64,000 bases of DNA from JAWXBK01 sp040878185 (GTDB lineage: Bacteria; Pseudomonadota; Alphaproteobacteria; Dongiales; Dongiaceae). The notes beneath the pieces are model-generated. The model was not told where the DNA came from, searched no databases, and saw only the letters and a program-made list of their open reading frames with translations. Position 1 is the stretch's first letter; each line of letters starts with the position of its first letter. The stretch covers positions 82,271-146,270 of the forward strand of contig JBBDMS010000015.1 of NCBI GenBank assembly GCA_040878185.1, in the 5' to 3' direction. A program made the translations under genes and the position numbers. Below, one piece after another: positions 9,102 through 17,055 of the stretch.

Positions 9102-10034
9102 ATGAACGACACCCACTTGCGCCTGCGCATCGGCATCGATCTCGGCGGCACCAAGATCGAGGGGATTCTGCTCGACCGTGATGGCGCCGTCCTGGCGCAG
9201 CGTCGCGTACCGACACCGGCGGGCGATTACCCGGCGACGCTCGAAGCGATCGCCGGCCTCGTCGATGCGCTCGAAGAGAACACGCCCGGTAACGCGAGCA
9301 TCGGTGTGGGTATGCCCGGCGCGATCTCGCCGGCGACCGGTCTCGTCAAGAACGCGAACTCGGTCTGGCTGAACGGCACGCCATTCGACCGCGATCTTGC
9401 CGCAAGGCTCGGCCGGCCAGTGCGCGTCGCAAACGATGCGAATTGTTTTGCGGTCTCCGAGGCGAGCGACGGCGCGGCCGCCGGTCTCGCAACCGTGTTC
9501 GGTGTCATCCTCGGCACCGGCGTCGGTGGTGGGATTGCGATCAACGGTTATGCGCTGACCGGCGGCAATGCGATTGCCGGCGAATGGGGCCATAATCCGC
9601 TGCCCGCACCGCGCGACGACGAACGACCCGGCCTGCTCTGTTACTGCGGGCGGCATGGCTGCATCGAGACCTGGCTCTCTGGCCCCGGTCTCGCGCGCGA
9701 TCACGAGCGCACAAGTGGCGAACGGCTTGACGGCGGCGCCATCGTCGCGCATGCCGAGGGTGGCGACAAAGCAGCGATGGCAACACTCGATCGGTACAAG
9801 GATCGGTTCGCCCGCGCGCTCGCCACCGTCATCAACATTCTCGATCCCGATGCGATCGTCCTCGGCGGCGGGCTCTCCTCGATGGCGTCGCTCTATACCG
9901 ACATACCGCAACTCTGGACGCGGCATGTGTTCTCCGATCGCTGCATGACGCGATTGCTGCCGCCGAAACATGGTGCCGCGAGCGGCGTGCGCGGGGCCGC
10001 CTGGCTCTGGCCGGCCGACGGGGCCGCGCCATGA
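9102..10034 (+). CDS. ROK-family sugar kinase, fructokinase (Mak)-like
   Basis: Cytoplasmic ATP-dependent sugar kinase, 310 residues. The N-terminal phosphate-binding strand IGIDLGGTK, the catalytic segment around G160-E-W-G-H164, and the zinc motif C180-Y-C-G-R-H-G-C187 are all present. Long stretches such as VKNANSVWLNG, GEWGHNPLP and SGVRGAAWLW resemble E. coli Mak as I remember it, so fructose is the most likely substrate; N-acetylhexosamine kinases share the fold and remain possible. ATG 9102 was chosen because the conserved region starts 10 residues later and the upstream in-frame extension is low-quality. Its stop overlaps the dinB start. Confidence 0.85.
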   Translation: MNDTHLRLRIGIDLGGTKIEGILLDRDGAVLAQRRVPTPAGDYPATLEAIAGLVDALEENTPGNASIGVGMPGAISPATGLVKNANSVWLNGTPFDRDLAARLGRPVRVANDANCFAVSEASDGAAAGLATVFGVILGTGVGGGIAINGYALTGGNAIAGEWGHNPLPAPRDDERPGLLCYCGRHGCIETWLSGPGLARDHERTSGERLDGGAIVAHAEGGDKAAMATLDRYKDRFARALATVINILDPDAIVLGGGLSSMASLYTDIPQLWTRHVFSDRCMTRLLPPKHGAASGVRGAAWLWPADGAAP

Positions 10035-11305
10035 TGCTCTGTCGCGAATGTCTGACGATGGTCGACGCGGCACCGGCCGACGAACGCTGTACCGTCTGCG
10101 CCTCGCCGCGCATCAAGATCCATGACGAGCTCGACCGGCTGTCGATCGCGCATATCGATTGCGATGCGTTCTATGCGGCAGTCGAGAAGCGCGACGATCC
10201 GAGCCTGCGCGACAAGCCGGTGCTGGTTGGCGGCGGCCATCGCGGCGTCGTATCGACCTGCTGCTATGTGGCACGGCTGTACGGCGTGCGCTCGGCGATG
10301 CCGATGTTCAAGGCGCTGCGCCTCTGCCCCGATGCGGTCGTGATCCGGCCCAACATGGCGAAATATGCCGGCGTCGGCCGCGAGGTAAAGCGGATGATGC
10401 TGGAGACGACGCCGCTGGTTGAATCTCTATCGGTAGACGAGGCGTTCCTCGATTTGTCCGGCACCGAGAAACTGCATCACGGCGCGCCGGCGCGCACGCT
10501 GGCGGCGCTCGCCCGCCGCATCGAGGCGCAGATCGGCATCACCGTCTCGATCGGGCTCAGCTACAACAAGTTCCTCGCCAAGATCGCCTCCGACCTCGAC
10601 AAGCCGCGCGGCTTTGCGATCATCGGCCGCGGCGATGCGCTCGCGTTCCTGCGCGAACGGCCGGTGAGCCTGATCTGGGGTGTCGGTCCGGCATTGCAGC
10701 GCCGGCTCGCGCGCGACGGTATCGCATTCATCGGCCAGCTCCAGACCATCAGCGAGGCCGAACTGTCGAAGCGTTATGGCGCGATCGGGCGGCGGCTCGC
10801 GCGTTTCTCGCAGGGGCTGGATGACCGGACTGTCGAGCCGGAGAGCGAAACCAAGAGCATTTCCTGCGAGACCACGTTCGACACCGACATCGCCGACGGC
10901 CCGCAGCTTCTCGAATACCTGTGGCCGCTCTGCGAGGAACTTTCGGGCCGGATGAAGCGGAGCGGTTTTGCCGGCAGGACGATGACGCTCAAGCTCAAGA
11001 CCGCGGATTTTCGTATCCTGACGCGCAGCCGCACGGCCGCACCACCGACCAACATGGCGGAGGAAATCTATGCCGTGGCGCGGGCCGCGTTACTGGACGA
11101 GGCGACCGGCACGGCCTATCGCCTGATCGGCGTGGGCATGAGCGGGCTGATCGAAGGCGACAGCATGCCGGACGAGAACGATCTGTTCGACGCCGGGCGC
11201 GTGAAGGCGCGCAAGATCGAACAGGCGATCGACACGCTGCGCGACAAGCACGGTGCGAGCGCGATCCGGAAAGGACGAGGCATCGGCGGGAAGCCCATAC
11301 GCTGA
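10031..11305 (+). CDS. dinB: DNA polymerase IV (Y-family) with N-terminal four-cysteine extension
   Basis: Error-prone translesion polymerase, 424 residues. The palm carries AHIDCDAFYAAVE and SVDEAFLDL, which supply the metal-binding acids. Finger, thumb (helix-hairpin-helix around LIWGVGPALQRRL) and little-finger domains follow. The first 40 residues are an extension with Cys4, Cys7, Cys20 and Cys23 (CxxC-x12-CxxC), which looks like a small zinc ribbon and also occurs in other alphaproteobacterial DinB proteins. The start ATG overlaps the ROK kinase stop, so the two genes are likely coupled. The AT-rich STAND gene follows directly. Confidence 0.94.
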   Translation: MMLCRECLTMVDAAPADERCTVCASPRIKIHDELDRLSIAHIDCDAFYAAVEKRDDPSLRDKPVLVGGGHRGVVSTCCYVARLYGVRSAMPMFKALRLCPDAVVIRPNMAKYAGVGREVKRMMLETTPLVESLSVDEAFLDLSGTEKLHHGAPARTLAALARRIEAQIGITVSIGLSYNKFLAKIASDLDKPRGFAIIGRGDALAFLRERPVSLIWGVGPALQRRLARDGIAFIGQLQTISEAELSKRYGAIGRRLARFSQGLDDRTVEPESETKSISCETTFDTDIADGPQLLEYLWPLCEELSGRMKRSGFAGRTMTLKLKTADFRILTRSRTAAPPTNMAEEIYAVARAALLDEATGTAYRLIGVGMSGLIEGDSMPDENDLFDAGRVKARKIEQAIDTLRDKHGASAIRKGRGIGGKPIR

Positions 11306-11352
11306 AAGTCGTCCAGACAGCTTTGACCAAAAGGCTACCTAGACAAACTCAA

Positions 11353-11381
11353 TTGCGAAATCTAAAGTTTCAACTTATAAG
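11353..11381 (+). promoter_or_regulatory. possible promoter of the STAND nuclease gene
   Basis: TTGCGA (11353-11358), a 17-base spacer and TATAAG (11376-11381), in the AT-rich gap between dinB and the 11434 gene. It would give a leader of about 45 bases. Pattern match only; the -35 hexamer is weak. Confidence 0.4.
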
Positions 11382-11433
11382 TAATGTACTTCTTTTAACT
11401 TCGCCGCGGCTTTGGGACTTTTTAAAATTCGAT

Positions 11434-13731
11434 ATGGCATACAATTTTGCCAATCTTTCGCCCGCAGATCTTGAAGATTTGGCCCGTGACCTGATCGGCC
11501 GCGAGATCGGTGTTCGCTTCGAATCGTTTACTCTTGGGCCAGACGGCGGGATCGACGGCCGACATGCCAAGGGTAAAAAGGCCGTCATCTTACAAGTAAA
11601 GCATTTCTTCGGCTCCACATACCCCGCCCTAAGACGCGAGATGAAAAACGAGCGCGCTGCGATAGAAAAGCTATCGCCCAAACGATACATTCTTGCAACG
11701 TCCCGTGGCCTCACTCCCAGAAACAAAGAAGAGCTCAGCGCTATTGTCGGGCCAGCGCTGAAGACCGAATCTGACATCTTCGGCCCTGGCGACTTTAACG
11801 GTCTCATCAGAAAATATCCGGACATCGAGAAATCGCACATTAAACTTTGGCTTTCTGGATCTGCAGTTCTTGAACGCGTCGTCCAAGCCGCTGCCCACTC
11901 TTTCAATAGAATTACACGCTCTGAGATTGAAACGAAAGTTCGCGTATACGCATCTAACCCCAGCCTAAAAAAAGCGCACGACCTTCTCGAAACTCATCAT
12001 GTCGTTATCATTTCCGGCCCCCCAGGCGTGGGAAAGACAACGCTCGCTGAAATGCTCGCGTACGCATACGGAGCCGAAGACTGGGACCTCATTGCAATTC
12101 GCAGCCTAGATGATGGATTTGCTGCGATTGATGATACAAAAAGGCAAATGTTCTTCTTCGACGATTTTCTGGGGAAAGTTGCGCTTGACCGAAGAGCTTT
12201 ATCGCAAAAAGATTCCGACCTCGTTAAAATTATCAAACGAGTTCAAAAATCCCCTAATGCGCGTTTTATACTGACCACACGTGCTTACATTTTTGAAGAA
12301 GCGCGACACGTTTCTGAAAATCTCTCGGATCAGCACCTTCGTATTAGTACATTTATGCTCGATGTGGGCGCGTATACGCGCCGGATAAGAGCCCGCATCT
12401 TGTATAATCATCTTCTTGTTGCGCCAACTCCGCGTAACCACGTTATCGCGCTGGTACAAAGTGGCAAGATCCGCGAGATCATTGACCACAGAAATTACAG
12501 CCCAAGGATTGTCGAGTGGATGACTGATGTCGTTCATATCGGAGACGTAGATCCTGCGATGTACCCTTCGGCATTCATCTATGCACTCGACCACCCGAGA
12601 CGACTTTGGGATACGGCATTTCGGACACACATCTCCAGATCGTCTCAGCACTTGCTCTTTGCGGTGTTTTTTAGCTCTGAATACGGGGTCGGGATTGACG
12701 ATCTTAGGCTGTCTTACGAGAGGCTCCATCCACATTTGTGTGCAAAGTATGGTGAACCACATGGCCCGAAAGACTTTGAGGAGGCTCTACGCATTTTAGA
12801 GGGAGGTTTTATTGTGATATCAGGAAAGCAAGTGGGCTTCATTAACCCCTCTCTACGAGACTATCTCATAGAGTATCTCAATGACCTGAACTTCCTTATA
12901 GAGTTTGCGACATGCGGTTGCCGAACGAATTGGGCGAGGCTGTTATGGCAGCACGGCGCTAAGTTAAATCCGTCGAAAAACGATATGATGAACTTCGCAT
13001 TGTCATTTTCGAACATTGCTGAGGAGTTCGTTCATCTTCCAGTGTGGAAACGGGTTCGGCATGAGGCCGGAACTAATTTGTATGTAGACGGCATTTCGAA
13101 CACTGAACGTATTGCATTGCTTCTGAAATGGTGGAAAGCAAGCGGAAACATGCGATTTTTAGAGCTAGCTAAATCGCTAGCGCATTCGCCAATTGATGGG
13201 TTTGACTCTTGGCGTGACGGAGACGAATTAGTCGATTTAATTGTAGAATTTTATGAAACAGATCTATTTGATGACGCGCCGCTCGCGATAGAGATTGCCG
13301 CTGCCCTTGAGACCGGCCTAATTGATATGATTGATTCTGGAATGTCGTTAGATGAACTTAGCGGGATAGTAAACCAAGTTGATTTGTGGAAATCGTATCT
13401 TGGCAATGACGTGTCTGCGTCGATTGATCGCGCGATTAGGAAAGAGTTTGACGAGGTACGATCGAGTGTTTCCACGATCGAATCGGAATCGACGCTAAAC
13501 GACCATATTGAGACACTTCAAAAATTCGCAAAACGCGTGCCGATCCCAGAGTCAAAAGTGGATCGGGCCATCGAAGTAGTTCAAGAAAGGATTGAGGAGA
13601 TTGAAGAACAAACTCCGCCTGCTGAAACCCCATCATTTGATGCGGACCCTGATTCCGAAATCGATCAGTTTGATAATGACGCACTCACGAGTTTATTTGC
13701 ACCGTTGGCTGGCTCCAGCGGCGCTCGCTAA
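11434..13731 (+). CDS. Mrr-type nuclease fused to STAND NTPase (nSTAND3-like), putative defence protein
   Basis: A 765-residue protein with two recognisable parts. Residues 1-135 look like an Mrr-type restriction nuclease: Glu14 in ADLEDLARDL, Asp41 in GPDGGIDGR, and Gln54-Val-Lys56 in ILQVKHF form a PD-(D/E)xK-like site. Residues 165-380 form a P-loop NTPase with Walker A GPPGVGKTT (195-203), Walker B FFFDDFLG (Asp243/Asp244) and an arginine-bearing sensor ILTTRAYIF, as in nSTAND3 proteins. A winged-helix-like part and a helical C-terminal region (about 480-690), then an acidic tail, follow. Base use is far more AT-rich than the neighbours (24 of 60 G+C at 12121-12180, against 36 of 60 in dinB at 10561-10620), so recent transfer is likely. 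No clear Shine-Dalgarno precedes ATG 11434. Activity against phage is inferred from architecture. Confidence 0.75.
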   Translation: MAYNFANLSPADLEDLARDLIGREIGVRFESFTLGPDGGIDGRHAKGKKAVILQVKHFFGSTYPALRREMKNERAAIEKLSPKRYILATSRGLTPRNKEELSAIVGPALKTESDIFGPGDFNGLIRKYPDIEKSHIKLWLSGSAVLERVVQAAAHSFNRITRSEIETKVRVYASNPSLKKAHDLLETHHVVIISGPPGVGKTTLAEMLAYAYGAEDWDLIAIRSLDDGFAAIDDTKRQMFFFDDFLGKVALDRRALSQKDSDLVKIIKRVQKSPNARFILTTRAYIFEEARHVSENLSDQHLRISTFMLDVGAYTRRIRARILYNHLLVAPTPRNHVIALVQSGKIREIIDHRNYSPRIVEWMTDVVHIGDVDPAMYPSAFIYALDHPRRLWDTAFRTHISRSSQHLLFAVFFSSEYGVGIDDLRLSYERLHPHLCAKYGEPHGPKDFEEALRILEGGFIVISGKQVGFINPSLRDYLIEYLNDLNFLIEFATCGCRTNWARLLWQHGAKLNPSKNDMMNFALSFSNIAEEFVHLPVWKRVRHEAGTNLYVDGISNTERIALLLKWWKASGNMRFLELAKSLAHSPIDGFDSWRDGDELVDLIVEFYETDLFDDAPLAIEIAAALETGLIDMIDSGMSLDELSGIVNQVDLWKSYLGNDVSASIDRAIRKEFDEVRSSVSTIESESTLNDHIETLQKFAKRVPIPESKVDRAIEVVQERIEEIEEQTPPAETPSFDADPDSEIDQFDNDALTSLFAPLAGSSGAR

Positions 13732-13833
13732 GGAAAAGCCGGTTTCGGCAACTAATTTTTGATTCCCCGACAGATTTATGACGCGATGTATGTCGCGATT
13801 TCTGCCTGGGGCCTCAGAAACTGGCAATGCGCG

Positions 13834-14703
13834 TCAACACACCGGTTCCGGCAGCACCTCAAATCGGATCAGTTTGCCGTCGACAGTGAAGTCGCCATAG
13901 TCGAGCGTCATGCGATCGACGATGCCGTTGTCGAACAGCCAGATCGTCTGTTCGTGGGTCGGGATGCTGTCGGGGCTGCCGAACTCATAGAAGGCGAGAT
14001 CGACGCGCCAGCCTTCATGGCCTTCCACCATTTTAGGATCGAGCGCCTCGGCCAGCGCCATGTCGTCGGCGCGCGGCAGGATGACCGCACCGACTTCGTA
14101 AAGGCCATTGTCCGTCGTCCCGTCGAAGAGCTGCGCCCAGAGCCGCTCCATCCCCTGCTGCGCGGCCGCGACAATCGCGAAACTATGCGTGGTCGGAAAA
14201 ATTGTGCCGGCCGGCAATTCGACATCCTGCACCTCGGGCTTGATGTAATGCGCCATGCCGCCTTCATCGCCCCCCGCATCCCCATCCAGCGTCGCATCGC
14301 CGCGCAGCTCCTCGGTGATGGCGCCGTTCTCGTACTGCTTGAGCTGGAAGCGATATTGCTGCCCGTCCTTCGATTCCCAACTCGTCAGGCTCCAGCCGAG
14401 TTCGAGACTGACGCCGGTACGGTATTCGAAGTTCATTCGCGTGCGCTGCGTCACACTCCAGCCGTCGCATGAGTCCGCCCATTCGAAGGCCATTTCGCCG
14501 CTGACATCGATGAACTCCGCTTCGCCGCCCGAGGCCAGCCGCAACTCGTAGGCGGCACGATGGGGAACGACGCCGATCTCCGATGCCGATTCCGCCCGGA
14601 TGTCGCCCGGAGCGCCCGCCACCGCCAGGGCCAGGACCAATAGCAGACCGGCGGCGGGTCGGCGGCAGGACGAACCGCTTCGGTCCAAAGACAATGACAT
14701 CAT
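13834..14703 (-). CDS. eipB: EipB-family (DUF1849) periplasmic envelope-integrity protein
   Basis: A 289-residue secreted protein with a signal peptide (hydrophobic core GLLLVLALAVAGA, probably cleaved near residue 38). The mature part contains the family's beta-rich segments: HRAAYELRLASG, then FEWADSCDGW, then FEYRTGVSLELGWSLTSWES. Cys79 and the very last residue Cys289 correspond to the pair that forms a disulfide in EipB of Brucella. The fold is a beta-spiral that supports envelope integrity; the molecular partner is unclear. Here it is transcribed away from the hydroxyacid dehydrogenase gene, with a 95-base divergent gap. Confidence 0.85.
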   Translation of the reverse strand: MMSLSLDRSGSSCRRPAAGLLLVLALAVAGAPGDIRAESASEIGVVPHRAAYELRLASGGEAEFIDVSGEMAFEWADSCDGWSVTQRTRMNFEYRTGVSLELGWSLTSWESKDGQQYRFQLKQYENGAITEELRGDATLDGDAGGDEGGMAHYIKPEVQDVELPAGTIFPTTHSFAIVAAAQQGMERLWAQLFDGTTDNGLYEVGAVILPRADDMALAEALDPKMVEGHEGWRVDLAFYEFGSPDSIPTHEQTIWLFDNGIVDRMTLDYGDFTVDGKLIRFEVLPEPVC

Positions 14704-14798
14704 CGACGATTTCCATTAATTGGGGCGGCCGCGCCGAGCATAGCGGCCCGCAAGCGCCCGGGAAAGAAACCGGTCCGATCGAGACAAAGGGGTAGGGA

Positions 14799-15764
14799 AT
14801 GGCCAAAAAGCCTGTCGTGTTCGTCACCCGCAGGGTGCCCGATGCCGTCACCGAGCGCCTCAAGCGCGATTACGAACCGCGGCTCAACGCCGATGACCAT
14901 CTGCCCTGCGGCGACGAGGTCGTGGCCGGCGGCGCCGGCGCCGACGCGCTGCTGCCCTGCCCGACCGACAAGGTGACCGCCGAGGTCATCAACAAGCTGC
15001 CGGACAGCGTGAAGATCATCGCGACCTTTTCGGTCGGCTACGAGCATATCGACGTGAACGCGGCGAAGGCGCGCGGCATCATCGTGACCAACACGCCCGA
15101 CGTGCTGACCGATGCGACCGCCGACATCGCGATGCTGCTGATCCTCGGTGCCGCACGGCGCGCATCCGAGGGCGAGCGCATGGTGCGCAACAAGACCTGG
15201 GGCGCCTGGGCGCCGACGGGGATGCTCAGCGTGCATGTCACGGGCAAGCGACTCGGCATCTACGGAATGGGCCGGATCGGCCAGGCGCTTGCCAAGCGCG
15301 CCCGCGCCTTCGACATGCAGATCCACTACAACAACCGCAGCCGGCTCGCGCCGGAACTCGAACATGGCTCCGTCTTTCATGCGCGCGCGGAAGACATGCT
15401 GCCGCACTGCGATTTCCTGTCGCTCAACTGTCCGGCAACGGCGGAGACCAGCGGCTTCCTCAACGCCGCGCGCATCGCAATGTTGCCCGACGGTGCGATC
15501 GTCGTGAATTCGGCGCGCGGGCCGATCGTCGACGACGAGGCGCTGATCGCGGCACTCAAATCGGGCAAACTGTTCGCGGCCGGGCTCGATGTCTATACCG
15601 GCGAGCCGAACATCAATCCGAAATATCGCGACCTCGAGAACGCGTTTCTGCTGCCGCATCTCGGCAGCGCCACGACCGAGACGCGCAACGCGATGGGCTT
15701 CAAGGCGCTCGAGAACATGGACGCCTATTTCGCCGGCAAGGCGCCGCCCAACCGCGTGGTGTGA
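14799..15764 (+). CDS. D-2-hydroxyacid dehydrogenase (glyoxylate/hydroxypyruvate reductase type)
   Basis: NAD(P)H-dependent oxidoreductase, 321 residues, probably reducing glyoxylate or hydroxypyruvate. The Rossmann motif is GIYGMGRIGQALAKRA. The catalytic trio is seen as Arg in NSARGPIVDD, Glu in YTGEPNINP and His in LLPHLGSATTETR. The N-terminal substrate domain has FSVGYEHIDV. The length fits the family. Exact substrate and cofactor preference cannot be told. The start ATG is preceded by the purine-rich AAAGGGGTAGGG. It converges on the deiminase-like gene, with an inverted repeat between them. Confidence 0.88.
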   Translation: MAKKPVVFVTRRVPDAVTERLKRDYEPRLNADDHLPCGDEVVAGGAGADALLPCPTDKVTAEVINKLPDSVKIIATFSVGYEHIDVNAAKARGIIVTNTPDVLTDATADIAMLLILGAARRASEGERMVRNKTWGAWAPTGMLSVHVTGKRLGIYGMGRIGQALAKRARAFDMQIHYNNRSRLAPELEHGSVFHARAEDMLPHCDFLSLNCPATAETSGFLNAARIAMLPDGAIVVNSARGPIVDDEALIAALKSGKLFAAGLDVYTGEPNINPKYRDLENAFLLPHLGSATTETRNAMGFKALENMDAYFAGKAPPNRVV

Positions 15765-15780
15765 GGAGTGGACTTCGTTT

Positions 15781-15884
15781 CCCCCTCCCCTTGCGGGAGG
15801 GGGTAGGGGGAGGGTGATCACAAACACAAATGCGATTGAATACTGTACCCCCCACCCTAGCCCTCCCCCGCAAGGGGGGGAGGG
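15781..15884. repeat. inverted pair of CCCTCCCC/GGGGAGGG palindromes, likely two-way terminator
   Basis: Two related copies, 15781-15816 and 15848-15884, are reverse complements of each other and are separated by 31 bases. Each copy is itself a small hairpin (CCCTCCCC-TTGCG-GGAGGGGG type). The second is followed by AATTGCTTTTT on the + strand. It sits in the 176-base gap between two convergent genes, where a bidirectional terminator is expected. REP-like elements of this composition are scattered in many alphaproteobacterial genomes. Confidence 0.7.
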
Positions 15885-15940
15885 AATTGCTTTTTAATTG
15901 CCGATAGTCGCGCAAGAAGAACAGAGCCGGACGAAAGCGC

Positions 15941-16972
15941 CTACGCCGCCGCCGGCGGTCCGTCGGGCTGGGCGAGCGTGATCGCGTGCAGGCCCGAACC
16001 GCCGTCGGCGATGTCGCCGGCCGGCACCTGCGTTACCTCGCGGCCCGCGAAGGCGCGCGATACCGCCTCGTAGGCGCGCTTGTCCTGCGGATCCTCAAAG
16101 GCTGGCATGACCACGCCGCCGTTCGCCACATAGAGGCTCACATAAGAGAGCGGCAGCCGGTTGCCGTCGCGCCCGGCGCGCGCGCGCGGCTGCTCGATCT
16201 CGACCACGTCAAGCGTGCGGCCGGCGGCATCGTGCGCGGCGCGAAGCTGCGCGAGATTTTCCTGCAGCAGCGCGAAATTCGGATCGGCGCTGTCGCTGCA
16301 GCCGAGTGCGAGCACGAGCCCGGGCTTGGCAAAACAGGCGACGGTTTCGACATGCCCCGGCCCGCCATGCCAGGCGAGCCCGTCGGGCAGCCAGATCACT
16401 TTCTCGATGCCGAGATAATCGCGCAGCACGATCTCCGCATCGCTGCGGGTCAGCCCGACATTGCGCGCGGGATCGAGGATGACGCGCTCGCTTGCGATCA
16501 GCGTGCCCTCGCCGTCGCCGACGATCGCACCGCCATCGAGTACCAGCGGCGGCTCATAGCGCCGCATCTGGAGATGTTCGAGGATGAGCGCCGCGACGGC
16601 AGCGTCGCGCTCGTGATCGATATAGCGGCCGCCCCAGCCGTTCCACTGCCAGTCGACGCCGGCAACAATGCCGTCCTGGTTGACGACGAACACCGGACCG
16701 TTATGGCCGAGGATCGCGTCGTCATGCTGCAGCGAGAAGGTCGATATATTCTCGCCGGTCGCGATCGAGACTTCGGCGACATTCTTGGGCTTGGCGATGA
16801 AGGTGACCGGTTCGAAGCGCGCGATCGCGCCCGCAATCTCGGCATAGGCCTCGCGCGCCGCCTCGCGGTTCTCGCCCCAGCTTTCTTCGCGTGCCGGCCA
16901 CGCCATCCAGCAGCGCAGATGCGGTGCCCAGGGCGCGGGCAGTCGGAACCCGTCAGCGGCGGGAATTGCCAA
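15941..16972 (-). CDS. agmatine deiminase-family protein lacking catalytic residues (probable pseudoenzyme)
   Basis: A 343-residue member of the agmatine deiminase/porphyromonas-type PAD family. The fold signature is clear: WAPHLRCWMAWPAREESW near the N-terminus, NGPVFVVN, NGWGGRY, DGEGTLI, GHVETVACFAKPG and ADGGSGLHAIT. Yet the residues that do chemistry in the family are changed. The Arg-Asp before GP is Gly89-His90, the Glu of EGG is Asp146, the Asp of GHVD is Glu210, and the nucleophilic Cys of IHCIT is Ala330. Only His208 remains. It is therefore unlikely to deiminate agmatine; a binding or regulatory role is possible. The frame is intact and the composition matches its neighbours, so it is not a decaying gene. 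Confidence 0.75.
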   Translation of the reverse strand: MAIPAADGFRLPAPWAPHLRCWMAWPAREESWGENREAAREAYAEIAGAIARFEPVTFIAKPKNVAEVSIATGENISTFSLQHDDAILGHNGPVFVVNQDGIVAGVDWQWNGWGGRYIDHERDAAVAALILEHLQMRRYEPPLVLDGGAIVGDGEGTLIASERVILDPARNVGLTRSDAEIVLRDYLGIEKVIWLPDGLAWHGGPGHVETVACFAKPGLVLALGCSDSADPNFALLQENLAQLRAAHDAAGRTLDVVEIEQPRARAGRDGNRLPLSYVSLYVANGGVVMPAFEDPQDKRAYEAVSRAFAGREVTQVPAGDIADGGSGLHAITLAQPDGPPAAA

Positions 16973-17055
16973 GCTTTCTGTCCTCTTTCAATGCGGCCGG
17001 GGGCGGAGTCTAGGGGCGCACCTGCCGGCGCGCAATCGGTACGCGGACGCGCCGG

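Noticed and set aside
10921..11433. Upstream extension of the STAND gene frame into dinB
   Set aside because: The extension is an out-of-frame reading of dinB codons with GC-rich composition. The nuclease domain begins at ATG 11434.
13737..13758. Hairpin GCCG-GTTT-CGGC followed by AACTAATTTTT as a terminator for the STAND gene
   Set aside because: The stem is only four base pairs and the T-run is six bases away; too weak to call.
11316..13782. Possible direct repeats flanking the STAND gene: GACAGCTTTGAC (11316-11327) and GACAGATTTATGAC (13769-13782)
   Set aside because: The copies differ by a substitution and a two-base insertion and are short, so chance similarity is likely. No integrase accompanies them.
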